From NCBI RefSeq assembly GCF_010183535.1, contig NC_071329.1:9114001-9178000 (forward strand): a stretch of 64,000 nt of DNA, in the 5' to 3' direction. How positions within the stretch are numbered: position 1 is the first letter of the stretch; the number at the start of each line of letters is the position of its first letter. The notes below the pieces were generated by a model. It did no database searches. It was not told where the DNA came from and worked only from the letters and a program-made list of their open reading frames with translations. The position numbers and the translations under genes are program-made. Shown here piece by piece: positions 48,732 to 60,847 of this stretch. The DNA comes from Caenorhabditis remanei (Eukaryota; Nematoda; Chromadorea; Rhabditida; Rhabditidae).

Positions 48732-50242
48732 ATGAAGAGCCTTGCTATTTCTCTTCTTCTCCTCGTCGGAGTTTCGGGTTTGATTTGTTATTTCAATGAA
48801 TCCTATATAAATGAATGTCTTCAGATGCTCTTTTCCTTCCAATCCACAAACTGGATGACGTGGAAACAACTACAACTACAGTCCCCACAGGCTACGCGGA
48901 TCGTCAATGTGATAGCGATTTAGAGAATTTGTGGTTGGATGTTGTTGTCGTTGTTGACAATTCTCATGGAATGACCAGCCAGGGACTCACTCAAGTAGCT
49001 CCTTATTGTTTTGTTCATTATCTCATTATTTTATTTCAAGGTCGATGGAAATATTGCAACCGTTTTCGGTTATGACACTCGAATCGGAGTTCGGGATTAT
49101 GAACCGAAAACTACCAGAGTTGGGCTTGTTAGTTACAATGCCGATGCGAAAATTGTATGATTTAAAATGTTAGATTTCAATCAAAAAACCAATTGCAGCT
49201 TGCTGGTCTTGATACTTACCAATCTTATGATGATCTTGTGAACGGTGTATTCGATTCATTGAATTCCGTCAGTGCTACAGATGAATCATATCTTGCAAAG
49301 GGATTGAGTGCCGCTGAAAAAGTTTTTGAAGAAGGAAAATCCACTGCAAATCGTACTCAATATAAAAAAGTAGTGATTGTCTATGCATCAAGTTACAAGG
49401 GAACCGGAGAGTTGAATCCGGTTCCAGTTGCTGATCGCATGAAAACTGCTGGCGTTAAGATTATCACTGTTGCCTTCAGTCAGAACAATGACGATGGTCT
49501 TCTTAAGGATCTTAGTGAAATTGCATCTCTTGACTTCGATTTTGCAAACACCGATAAAGGAGTTGTTGAAGAAATTCAAGGAGCTATGTTGCGAAGTAAG
49601 TTACAATTAACAAATCATTTTTTAATAACTTATTAAGTATCTGGAAAAGACACTGGTTCTACATTATGTCAATAATGTTTAATCTGCATTTCAGGCAACT
49701 GTTTCTGTCCAAACGGCTGGACACAATACCGCGAGTCTTATCCTGTCGTCGACTCGTATCCTTATGGAGTTTGCATCTCAGCTACAGTAATCGCCGCCAG
49801 TTGGAAAACAGCACAACTCAGTTGCAGAAATCAGTGGAATCACGCCTACTTGGTCAATGAATATAACATCAATAAACACAATTATATCATTGGTGAGTTG
49901 GCTGATTGTAAAAGAGTGTAGGGACAATTGTTTTCAGAGTTTCTCCAAAACAACACTGCATTCAGCCAACCTTACACATACCACATCGGATTATCCTATT
50001 CAAGTGGAACTTGGAAATGGGATCAACCATTTGGAATATCACAGCTACCAATTCAAGAATGGAGTTATTGGAGCCCTGGATTCCCGAAAACTGATTCAAC
50101 ACTGACTGGTGTCACGAATGTCGAAGGCCAGCAAAATGGGTGGGAGAACGTAAATCAACAAAGATCCCCTCAGATGTATATTTGTGAAGTGGCTTCGTGT
50201 GACACCAAAAACTTCTGTGCTCAAATTGATTCAGTCTTTTAG
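48732..50242 (+). CDS. Secreted vWA + C-type lectin protein (clec family), copy 3, 409 aa
   Basis: Exons 48732-48777, 48825-48994, 49041-49154, 49199-49595, 49695-49892 and 49938-50242 close to 409 codons and TAG. Signal peptide MKSLAISLLLLVGVSG. A short threonine-rich linker (ETTTTTVPTG) precedes the vWA domain (NLWLDVVVVVDNSHGMT). The lectin domain starts NCFCPNGWTQYRESY and ends YICEVASCDTKNFC. The intron that splits the vWA domain after STYK/SYK in copy 2 is absent: SYKGTGELNPVP is continuous in 49199-49595. The lectin domain has an extra intron at 49893-49937, shared in position with copies 1 and 4. AATAAA at 50255-50260. Confidence 0.9.
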
Positions 50243-50362
50243 AAAAATGAAAGCAATAAAATCATTATCATTCATATCAAAATTCCTTATTCGAAAAGAC
50301 ATCCAAAGATATTTGAAGAATAATAACGCGCTTTCAGAAACCTTCATTCGGGAGTCAGAAAT

Positions 50363-51361
50363 CTACTTTTTCAAGTCTTTAACAGTTCGATCTACACTTT
50401 TACTTTTGCCTTGACTTTTACTTTTAGTGCTCCTGTTCTTCTCTTGCTGTCCTTTTTTAAATTCCTCTTTGATCACATCACATCTCATTAGAATCGTATC
50501 TTGAATCAATGATAGTCCATGTTGGAAGTGACTACAATGAAATGAACCACTATTTTTCACAAAACGTTGAAGATTCGACAATTGGAGAAGCTGAAATCGT
50601 CAAAGAAAATAAATGAATTGTGTCGTTGTATCCAACCTTCATGTCTAACTTTACGACAGTATCTGACAATTTTCCACACTGTGCTCTGAGATCTCTCAAA
50701 ATCATCGCTCTTTCTACTTTTTTTCTTCTTCGATTACAAATTCTTAATAGTTTTTCGACAGAATAGTTCACTTTTTTAATGTCTTCCAAATGGTTTCGTG
50801 ATGTTACGAAGACACTTGAATCGTGTTCCACGTAGAAGAAGTCATCTGAATATGTCTTATTCTCTTCTTTTCAATCCGTGAATTCTCTTACAGAAGTGCT
50901 CTTCTTCGATGCAACCCAGCTTTTCGTGTATACTACCCAACATTGTAGCTTCTGTCTGATTACTTTTAAGAAATTTAGTTTCTCTCAAATACGCTGCCAT
51001 ATATCTCCAGCCACTATTCTGAATTTCAGTTTTCGGATCCTTATGATAACTCATTCCTGACTGTGATTTTCAACTCTTTTTTATGAAGTTTATAACTTAT
51101 TGAACTTACAAGAAAAAATTTCTCGAAACCGTCAGTAACTACACCCATCAAACACATATAGTTGATGGCTGAATTAACCTCATCTCGAAAAGAATCAAGT
51201 AGTTTAAATTGATCTTTAGTGAGTGTTATTCCAGCGAAATTTGTATCTTCCAGTTCCGAACTGTCTCTGAAAAATTGTTATTTGTGATTGAAGTTCAATT
51301 GACTCTGAACATACTTTTCGACTGAAGTTTGAGTCGTTTCTTCTTTTGTTTTCGACGTCAT
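50363..51361 (-). CDS. Helical protein of unknown function, 269 aa
   Basis: Exons 51315-51361, 51110-51266, 50892-51060, 50637-50845 and 50363-50590 close to 269 codons and TAG. Splice sites are canonical (GTATGT, GTAAGT, GTAAGA, GTTGGA donors; TTTCAG-type acceptors). No signal peptide or membrane span. Most of the chain is predicted helical and charged (QFKLLDSFRDEVNSAINYM; RRRKKVERAMILRDL; HGLSLIQDTILMRCDVIKEE). The C-terminus is a basic low-complexity tail (TKSKSQGKSKS). Three long helices in this order recall BAR-like curved dimers, but no signature confirms it. The gene sits antiparallel between lectin copies 3 and 4, with its 3' end 120 bp from the end of copy 3. Confidence 0.75.
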
Positions 51362-51811
51362 TTTATAAACTGATTTCTCTTTTGATTTTTCTTCTTGATA
51401 GAAACTGAAATGATCTTGGGAAAGTTCACGTGAACACACTCCAGTAGCTGATTTTTACGAGCTTTCTCTATGAAGCCATAATTTCAAAAACAAGAATTTC
51501 AACCTGATTCCTGAAGATTTTCTTTTTTTTAAAGTTATTTGCAATGTTTTTATGTCAAGTGTGACAGTATATGTAGTGAAGTTGGAGCTTTGAACTTCGG
51601 TCGCTACTACCCTTTTGATATTTTTCTCATGTAAAAGTTAACTATTCTGAAAACATTTTTGCAAACATTAAAGCAAAAAATTCAAAAAATGTATAAAGTT
51701 TGCACCTATTCAGTCTCTTATGAACATTACGCTTTGTCATCCAATCGAGTGACGAAAAAACAGTTTCTCTATCGGTCATTTGGCATTTCCTATCAGTTTT
51801 TGGTCAGATGA

Positions 51812-51891
51812 TGATAAAAGAGAGAGCATCATTCAATGATGACTTTAGAAACAATCTACAGACGAATCGGAAAGTGAGTTGGGTATATAAA
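51812..51891 (+). promoter_or_regulatory. Core promoter of fourth vWA-lectin gene: GATA site and TATA box
   Basis: TGATAA at 51812-51817 and TATATAAA at 51884-51891, 31 bp before the ATG at 51923. Confidence 0.55.
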
Positions 51892-51922
51892 ATAGTGGAA
51901 AATTTTGGAGACTTTGTTTGCA

Positions 51923-53610
51923 ATGCGTACAGTTTTCATAGGAATAGTTACCTTGATTCTGGGTGAGTTTCTAGATTTGGTCTTGCTGATTTCGAGTTTC
52001 AAAAGCCAGCTTTCACAGAAACTATTGCTGTCTCAGTGGCATTAGTTCTCATCGCAATTTATGTTTATGTCTCATTTTTCATATATTCAGGAGTCTTCGG
52101 CTCTCCAATCCCTCAAAATTCCGACGTTTATGCTGATCCACTATGCCCTGGAAATATAAAGAACTTATGGTTAGATGTCGTTGTAGTTGTAGATAAATCT
52201 CAATTGATGACAAATTCTCAATTATGGCAGGTTTGTTTTAATTGCAATGGTTTATAACAAATTCTAAGTTTTCAGGTTCGAAACACTATCTCTCAAGTAT
52301 TCGGTGCTGTTTCAAACATCGGCCCAACCAAATGGCCCGCTGATCCACGTAGTACTTGTGTTGGAGTGGTGACTTATGATAACAGTTCGACGGTGAATGC
52401 AGAAGTAGACGCATCGAAATCGTTCTCTGATTTATATAACGTCATTCAAAGTTCATTAGTGGCTGTAGACACTACGAATACATCTTATTTGAGCAGGTAT
52501 TTATATTTAGAAGAAATCATTTATTAGTAAATTTAATTTCAGTGGTTTATTGGCCGCTGAGAAAGCATTCAAGGACTCCAGACAACGGACTTATCGCTAC
52601 AAATTCCAGCAGGTCGTCATTGCATTTGCTGCTGATTACCAGTATGTCTCAATTATCATTATTTGCTAGATATTTATCACTTTCAGAGGATCTGGAACAA
52701 TTAAAGATGCGAAACCAGTTGCAAACCGTCTGAAGAACAATGGAGTATCTATTATAACTGTCTCATGTACAAATGATCCAAATGCATCGAATGAAATTCA
52801 ATCACTTGCCAGCCCAGGATTCAACTTTATTGATGAAATGAACACGGCCAAGTTGGTGAAACAGTTGACAAATGCACTTCTGAGCGGTGAGTTTCCGGTT
52901 TCAGATAAGAATTTTGATGAGTTCCTTCTCTTTATCTCAATTAATTTCAGTCAATTGCTTCTGTCCATCTGATTACACTCAATATAGAGCTGACTACCAT
53001 GACCCTACATCAACTCAATACGGTATCTGCATAAAAGGGTACATTGAAACCGGAAGTATCCTTGATCCATATCAACATGCAATTGATTGGTGTGAGTATG
53101 AAGCGACAAACGGAATTCTGGTCAATGAATTCTCTAAACAAAAGCATGATTTCATCACGTGTAAGTTCCTTCAATTCAATTTCATCAATACTCATTTAAA
53201 TTTTAATTTCAGATTATATGAATGACGCTTTTGGAGTGAACAAGCCTCAAGAATATTACATTGGATTAAGATATCTGAAAAATCAGTGGGTGTGGGAACA
53301 ACCAACTGGACAAGAGAGAATTCCGGTAGATTTGACTATAATTGAGTTTTCTGTATTTATTAATTCATTTTCAGTTGGATCCAAATGGTTGGACAAACTG
53401 GGCTCCAGGATATCCACAAGCGAATTCAACGGGTCAAGTCATTGCCGATCAACCATGGACAAAAGGATCCAGTGAAGTGAGTCAATATTTTTAAAACTTT
53501 AAAACTTCCCTATTTTTCAGTTCGTCTGGGCTCCTCCACAAACAGATGATTTTTATTTCGTGTGCCAAGCTGTAGCGAGTAGCACAGAAAATTTCACAGG
53601 CCAACTCTAA
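51923..53610 (+). CDS. Secreted vWA + C-type lectin protein (clec family), copy 4, 404 aa, divergent
   Basis: Nine exons: 51923-51962, 52091-52230, 52276-52496, 52543-52641, 52687-52886, 52951-53160, 53213-53325, 53375-53476, 53521-53610; 404 codons and TAA. Signal peptide MRTVFIGIVTLILG. The vWA domain starts NLWLDVVVVVDKSQLMT; here even the glycine of the degenerate metal site is lost (DKSQL). The lectin domain starts NCFCPSDYTQYRADY. Its end departs from the other copies (FYFVCQAVAS.. instead of YICE.ASCD), so one conserved cysteine is missing. It has three introns not seen in copies 1-3 (52497-52542, 53326-53374 by sequence position, and 53477-53520). It is the most diverged member and forms the right end of the cluster. 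Confidence 0.9.
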
Positions 53611-53859
53611 CCTTTTTGAATTTTATTTTATTTTAATGTATATTTTCAACTTCACAAACGAATGTAAAATCAAAAGTGTAACAAGGCGAAAAGGCAAAGG
53701 TTCTCAGTACATTTTTTGGATTTTTTCAAAACTTTCATGAATAAGAGTATTACAAAATATATTTTTTACAAAAATTGGGAATCGGAAGGCCAGAAAAAAA
53801 GAGAAATCAAGGGTATCCATAACCAGAAGTTCAGTCAAAAAGAGGTCAAGAAGGGGGAA

Positions 53860-54910
53860 TTATTCTCCAGACATCATCTCCATGAACTCGTCGAAATCAA
53901 CAGTTCCGGAACCGTCAGCATCAATTTCGGCGATCATTTCGTCGAGTTCTTCCTCCGAAACATTGTCATCAAGAGCACGGAGAATGTCACGAAGATCAGA
54001 GACGTTGATGTATCCGTTTCCCTAAAAATAAGATGGTGAGGTTATTTGGATTCTTATTGAAATATACATGACTCTCTCAATTCTTATAAAAACTGAAAAT
54101 AGCTACACAGTGCAACTTACTGTTGCAAAGTTCTAAAAATATTTCTCAGGATGTAAATTGTGACAGCGAATCACAAGTCAATGTACGAACGTACATTATG
54201 TCGATTTGAGAAAGATTTCGAGTTGTCACACTCAAAGACCAGAAATTCCAAAAAAAAATTTCTGACTTTTGAATACTATATAAATCAAAAAATCTCATAT
54301 TTCCCAAATAAATCTTTACAGTAATCACGTGGGATCAGAATCAATAAACACTCTCTTTTTCTATTGACCTAATACTTTTTTCTTCTTTCTAATTCTAAGA
54401 AATGACATAGTAAACACAAAATGACACAAACGATGGTATCTGACCTCTTTATCGTAAAGACGGAAAGCCTCACGGAGCTCTTCTTCGAGCCCTTCGTCGT
54501 TCTCATTGTTGACAACGAAGTTGGCAACCATTGCAGCGAATTCTTCGAACTCAATCTCTCCGGAACCTTTAAATCATATCAATGAGCAAGTGATTGAATC
54601 AAAGAATCATACCGTCAGCATCGAACTCTTTGATGAGTTGCTTCAAATCACGCTCCTCGAAAGCTTGTCCCATGGTACGAAGGATTTGACCGACCTTGAA
54701 AAGAATCACTTAATTTAAAATCTCTAATTTGAATTGGTACCTGGGTAGCACGAATGTATCCTTTTCCTTCTTTGTCGAACATATTGAAATACTTTCTGAA
54801 TTGCTCGATTTGGTCAGCGGAGAGCTGCTCCAAAGCGTCTGCGACAACATCTCCCTAGAATTCAAAAATAATGAATTTCCAGGAAAGAAACGGACTGAAA
54901 AACTAACCAT
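53860..54910 (-). CDS. tnc-2: Troponin C, TNC-2 type
   Basis: Exons 54908-54910 (just the ATG), 54741-54854, 54613-54694, 54445-54566 and 53860-54021 give 160 codons and TAA. Troponin C is the calcium sensor of the thin filament; in C. elegans tnc-2 acts in pharyngeal muscle and pat-10/tnc-1 in body wall. Four EF-hand loops are visible: residues 28-39 ([12 protein letters not shown], last position Gln, so inactive), 64-75 ([12 protein letters not shown], intact), 105-116 ([12 protein letters not shown], last position Asp, weak) and 141-152 ([12 protein letters not shown], intact). Active sites II and IV are the usual invertebrate troponin pattern. The protein matches the family length exactly. 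A TCGATCAG acceptor ends 5 bp before the ATG, consistent with trans-splicing. The start codon alone forms the first coding exon. Confidence 0.96.
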
Positions 54911-55471
54911 GATTGCTGATCGACGAAGAAAAGTTTCGAGAACAGAAAGGGAGAAATGTGAAAAGAGAAAATCCACAAACTACTCAAGTGCTATCTCGGG
55001 AGGAGCTAAAGGAAAGCACACAATGCGTCGGCGGAGTTGGGAGAAGAAGACAAAATTGTTTGGATATTCATGAAATACAGTGTAAATTCGAAGAGACTCA
55101 GATATCCAATGGGTACTGTGTAGAAAGAGAAAGAGAGAGGAATACACCGGATAGTTGAGGAGAGAGAGGTAAACTGATAGAAATTGGGAGGAAAGATTTT
55201 GAAGTATTGAAGGTAAAGAGTTGAGCGGTAATAAGTTTTTTGAGTTTTTGAAGAAAAACGAGGGAAAGTGTTGCAGAGTACTACGAAACAGAGTTCAAAT
55301 AGACTCAGAGTGTTTCCGTCTAGTTGATAAACGTGTTCCCAATTTCAGACAAGTCTAATGTTTAGTTTTTCATGCTCAGTCTTCAGTTATTATTAGCTTC
55401 TTTTTTCATTTTCGAGAAAAACGAAATTTTAGATACTCCTGCCTGTTGCATATGATCTTTAAAAAACCAAT
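54911..55471. other. Intergenic: tnc-2 promoter side and 3' end of the membrane gene
   Basis: Purine-rich on the plus strand. No coding sequence supported. Both flanking genes are on the minus strand, so this holds the tnc-2 upstream region and the 3' UTR of the next gene. Confidence 0.6.
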
Positions 55472-58400
55472 TTATTGCAGTCTCATCATATCAAATTGTT
55501 GAGAGATACTCCGTGGAAAGAATTGAGAAGCACTATTCGTCATGCTGTTGATTTGTGGCTCTTGGACACCTGCCCCACTTTGTTCATCACCATTTTCAGA
55601 TTCTTCTTCTATTCTGAAATTCGAAAAAGTTTCAATTAAGTTGGTGAAAACCTCGATTCCCTACCGATGAAGTTGAAATTTCGAAGCAACATCTGATTCA
55701 CCACAAAGACTCGCTTCGAAAATCTGAGAATCTGAAATTGAAATTGTAGTCTCAGATGTCATTTTATAACCAGAAAACGTACTTGCAGCAGATGAAATCA
55801 CATCGAAATTGTTGAAATAAAGGCTATCACTGATTGAATTTGATGATGAATGAGGGGAATTCGGGTCAGAAACTCTTGAAAATCTGAAATAATAATTCAA
55901 TTCTAGTAACGTGAAAAGTACTTACTCATAAACAGAAACAGGATCTTGATCTAGATCCTCTTCATTCTCTAAAACTTCTGGAATATCAATTTTGGTTGGC
56001 TTAGTTGCAGGCGATTCCGAAGGAAGAGACGGAGGGGAATACGTTGGAGCCGGAAGCTGAAACAAGGTGTTACATTCTCTTTCAACTAAAATATCATTCA
56101 GCAAAAGAACAAAATCAGATGCCACGTGAGGACAAAATCAGGTTGACAAAAGAACAAAATGAGTTATTTAAAGCTTGAATTGAAGTTTGAGAGGCAAAGC
56201 TTTTTTTAATCTTACCATCGGCGAGAAGCCTGAAGATGATGACTGAAAAGGAGGGATTAGATGAAATTCCAGTTATACTATTCAATAATAATTTGTTTGA
56301 TTGGAGAATGCCAACAAACCTGAAATTCTGGAGTTGGCTGAGGAAGTGTCAGATTGTATGCAGAATATCCGAATCTTCCGGAAGGTTGCTCATAAACTGA
56401 TAGGGAAGTTCTATCGATTGATAATAATTCATTCATTTCATCTTCATCGTCCTCCGGAATTGTTGCACAACTTTTTGTTGTTCCACATTCAAATGACGTT
56501 AGACGACTATCTGGAGTACCAGCTATATTCATTGTCATGGGAGAGCGGTCTGAAAGAAAACACACTTGAATAACAAAATATAAATTCTTAAATCTCTAAC
56601 TGTCTTTTTTTTCTGCTGGGCCCCAATTTTTTCTCTCATTGTTTAATCAAAAATATAAAAACTCACATCTTGAAGCATTCAATGGTACTATCAACGTCTT
56701 TCCATGATTGGGTCTTCTTGGAGGTGGAGGAGAATCTGATGACGACGAAGAAAGTATTGGAGGTATTAATTGTATTCTAGAATCTGATCCTGAAGACGTT
56801 GATGGACTGGAACTTCCGTAGTTCTGAAATTTCTTAATTTAAAAGCATAAAACCATAGAAACAACTCACTTTATAAGAAGTACCAGACGCAATACTCGCA
56901 GCAGGAGTCGTCTGGAGTGGAGTGAGTACATCGAACTCTTCTAATCTTGCAAACATGGGTCCCGAATCGTGTTTCCGTAATGACCCGGATATTTTTTCGG
57001 CGGCTTTTTTGCGTTGCGCTCGCGTGCAACAAAACATGACAATGACCCGAATGCACTGAAAAATGATGAGTGTTTCTTGTTGTTGAAGAAGGACAAGAAA
57101 AAAGGAAAGAAAAAGAAGAAAAAAGAGAGAATAGAGAGAGATAATGAGTGAGGTGCCACCCACTATGATGTCGTGCCCGTGGAAGAGCACATAATTGGAA
57201 ACTGATGCTCGAAAGACAAGCAAAAAAAGAGGGGAAGACATTTGGAAGATGCACTTTGAAACTAGACCAAAAGTGTGAGAAACTACTTTTTCAAAGAATT
57301 AGTTTCTTCTCGTTGGAAGTTGTAAAATAATCTTTTGTCTTCTCTTTTTTAACTCAAAACTTTCTAAAATTATTCATTCTTTTTTCGGTTTGTTGCAAAA
57401 AATTGAAACAAAGTTTCTTTTTGAAAAAAAGAAAGCATTGCATGTCAAATTTGTCAAACTCCAAATTTTCCAGTTTCTGTCAGATGTTCAAAAAATTGAG
57501 AAGATCCTCAACATCTTTGAGCATAAAAATTAATCTTTTGAGTTTTGGATTTTGATCACCAATAAGAATATGAAAATAGTTATCTCTGAGTAACTTGTTT
57601 TTTTCTTGCCTTCAAATTTCAAATAAAGATTCTTCTCAGTTTTGGTGAAATTCAGTAGAAAGAAAGTTTCCGCTCTACTACCTTTTTCTTGAAAAGTGTA
57701 ATGATAACCCCAAAATATGTCTAGCATTTCTCTGAAGAATTGACAAGATGCATGTACTATTTTCAAAACTAAAGAGTAGTTATAAACGTGTTCTGACCTT
57801 CTTTTCATTTCAGAAAACAAGCCATACATCTTCGAAGATATCTTCAACACTTCCTTTGAGATCTAATATTTCATTGAAAACACTTTCCAAAAATCCGAAA
57901 CAAGAACTAATAAGGGGGCGTCAATATGATAACTCTATGATTGTTTTGTTTCCGAGAGAATCCGCGAAAACCAGAAAAGCAGCCGAGCATCGAAAACAGA
58001 CGGAGAAACAGCAGGAATGCTCCTCTCTTTTTTTTCCGGCTCCTTACAATAAGTCCCTCGAGAACGGCGGGCGCAAAAAATTGGGCAAAAAGGAGGGGGC
58101 TTTTGTCTTTTTTCTAGCTGTCCCATTCCATCACTTGACTGAAATGGACACAAGAAAAATGGAAACGGAGAATCGTTTATTCGATTTAATGATGTACTTT
58201 GGAAAAGGATGAAACATGGTTTGAATTCTTAAGAGACTTTTAGAAATTCGCCGATTTTTTTTCTCTGTTTTAAACTTCCTTATTTCTCTAGTGGAATCGA
58301 AAAGTGAATGTTTCAAACTTTTACAAAAGATTAAATAGTTGAAGACTCGAGATTTTAAGCTGCTATTTGAGAAGTTTCTTGAAGTTTTTGAATTCAAAGA

Positions 58401-58599
58401 AAGAGTCAATTCTTACCAGGAATATCAGCATAAATGTGGTGATCATTGCCAATGGAATAATTATACATAACTCGAACCCGTCCATCAAACTTTGAATCCA
58501 TTCTAGAGTTTCCTTGATATGATACCTGCAAATATGGAATGATTCAAAGGAAATTGTTTATTTTTCAACTGTTTCTATATCAAAATTTCCAACTTACAT
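55472..58599 (-). CDS. Single-pass membrane protein with Ser/Pro-rich cytoplasmic tail, 383 aa
   Basis: Exons 58598-58599, 58417-58525, 56870-57055, 56667-56823, 56320-56549, 56216-56242, 55926-56056, 55783-55883, 55665-55731 and 55472-55613 close to 383 codons and TAA. The reading frame from the second exon backwards has TGA stops just upstream, so the only start is an ATG made by joining AT (58599-58598) to G (58525). The N-terminus (MYHIKETLEWIQSLMDG) is short and non-cleaved. A membrane span with a cysteine-rich end follows (IIIPLAMITTFMLIFL, then VIMFCC). The ~330-residue tail is basic, then serine/proline/acid-rich (SSSSDSPPPPRR; PEDDEDEMNE; APTYSPPSLPSESP). This suggests a signalling or scaffolding tail. 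No family recognised. Intron 2 is 1.36 kb and may hold an alternative promoter. Confidence 0.8.
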
Positions 58600-60847
58600 T
58601 TTGTTGATCGATAATCATCAGAAGATCTCTTCTTATCTTCTTCAAAATTCTAAAACTACAAAAGCAAAAAGTAGCTGCGTGTAGTTATAGAGACCGAGAG
58701 CAAAACTATGTCATTGAAGTCATCTTCTAGAAAAACGCAACAATTCGATGCATTTCTTATTGCTCTTTTTCTTCTTCTTTGTCTTCTTTTCTTCTTCTGT
58801 CTTTTCTGCAAAAAACGACGAAAAGTTAGTAGTGACCCATCTTTTAATTTCAATCTAAAACCAAAAGAAACAATAGTAAAGTGAAAGTAATAGAACAGGA
58901 TATATTGTGAATTCAGGACAAATGAAAGAGGTCTACTGCCCCCAAATGAGGGTGATGAATGTAAAAGAAGAAGGAGAAGGAGACAATCAAATCGTCCCAA
59001 ATTCCATCTATTCTGTTCATTCTCTTTACAACTTTTCCCTTTTCTTTAAGAGATAGACGAACACCAATGAGCAACACAATGAAATTTAAATAAAAGAGCA
59101 TCATTTAAGGTTCGAAATCTTACGGAAGAGATTCAGATAGAGAGAGAAAAAAGAAGAAGTTGGAGTGAAACAAAAACAAGAATAAGATGACGATGAAGAG
59201 TCACGCGTTTCGTCAATTTTCTATCTGTTTGAGACAAAAACTCTGATGTAGGTCTCAAGTTGGAAGTACTTTTGAAACAAGTTTATGAGAAGGAGATGGG
59301 TGAAATTCCCAAGAAAGATTCTGGGAAGGTGGAAACTCTAGACTAATACTGAGTTAGAATGTTTAAAAAAACGGAGGATTGTAAAGTTAATATTGATCAC
59401 ATTATTAGCTGGAAACATCTCAATCCGCTCACTATGGAAAAAATAAAAGAACCAGGAATCGGTAGATTGAGCAGTTTTACTTGAGAATAAACTAGATAAT
59501 TCAAGTATAATTATCGAAAGTTTATTGGTTTCTTGGCCATAAAGTTAGAATTCTGAGAGTACTAAAAATTCTATTCGAATCATAAAACATGTTAATAAAT
59601 TTCGATTCAAAATGAAAGCTAAAATTGCTTTGAAAAGTTGTAAATCGGTTTGAAATCACATCATTATTAGAACAGGTTCCCAACTGACTGTGAGCCTCCT
59701 TTGCCGTCTTATTTTCTCTTTTTCTCCACTCAAAAACGTTCGAAACAATACAACGGAAAAGAAGAAACAAGTGTTCAAAAAGAAAGAAAAAGGGACGAAA
59801 CTCTTGAGAACCATTCTTCAAATGCACAATTTCTGATATAAATCCGCGATAAAATGAACGAAACTTCGTGTCTTTTACTCTCTTTCTTTTGTCTTCTTCC
59901 TCGTTTTCTTGTTACTTCAAGTAGTACGTCCGTCAACTTTTCCCTGGAGGAAACAACACAAATCGTGTGAAAACGAGGAATTTTGTGACTTTTTGAAAAT
60001 CACAAATTGATCATTCATCAGTTTTTCGGGATTTGGAATCAAGAGAAATATTTTTCCGGGGACAAATCGATTTCGAGTTACAGTATTTATTTCCACGGAA
60101 ACAGCATTCAAAACGGAGAATTTCTGAGAAAGTCCAAAAATGTTCAAATTTATTGTTAAAATTTTATTTTGGATACTCTAATTCGGTAAACCTTTCTTAT
60201 GATGTCAGAATCATCTTTCAACTCCATTTCTCCAGTAATCCATTGATATTGCCATCACAAGAATAAATAACAAAAACTGAATGTATTCAATATTGAAGTT
60301 GTACTCGAACCATTATATTCTCTTGCTAAAAACTGAAAAAAAAATCCCCTAAATTTGTAAGAAGAGGCTAACCGAATTATATAAAAACGAGAGAAGAGGA
60401 TGGGCGGTTTACATACATAATATGTATTCTCTCACCCTCTCTTTGGTCGTGTCCTAATTATTTGAGTTCGCTTGAATACTGAAAAACGACTGAAAACAAC
60501 AACAACAACCAGAATGAAGTCGGTTCTCTTGATGGGGTGTAAAATCGGCCACTCTTCAGAGAACTGAAAGCCACCAAAAAGCGGACGAAACTTGATACGA
60601 AAATGCAGAAATCTCTTTGTTTTCACATTCTTTCTTGTCCTTTGTAAGGCTGGTAGTTCTGTTTGTTTTTGGTTATAAAAATTAATGAAGATATAATTTT
60701 TATTCAAAGTTAAACTTGAAAAAGATAGTTGAGATCTGATGAAACCGTATAGATAAATTGTAAGATGATGGTGGTGAGTTCGATTGTGGTTGGCTGCTGA
60801 AAAATGTTTTATTCTTTCAAAAGTTCAAAAACCACTCACAAGGAATG
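58600..60847. other. Intergenic, upstream of the membrane gene
   Basis: No gene supported. A frame near 58.66-59.0 kb (minus) begins with a leucine-rich stretch but has no splice partners. 59.1-60.8 kb is AT-rich. A 15-bp palindrome ATACATAATATGTAT lies near 60413. Both neighbours are on the minus strand. Confidence 0.6.

Noticed and set aside
58656..59000. Minus-strand frame beginning with a leucine-rich signal-like segment
   Set aside because: No splice partner or downstream domain, and the frame runs into low-complexity sequence.
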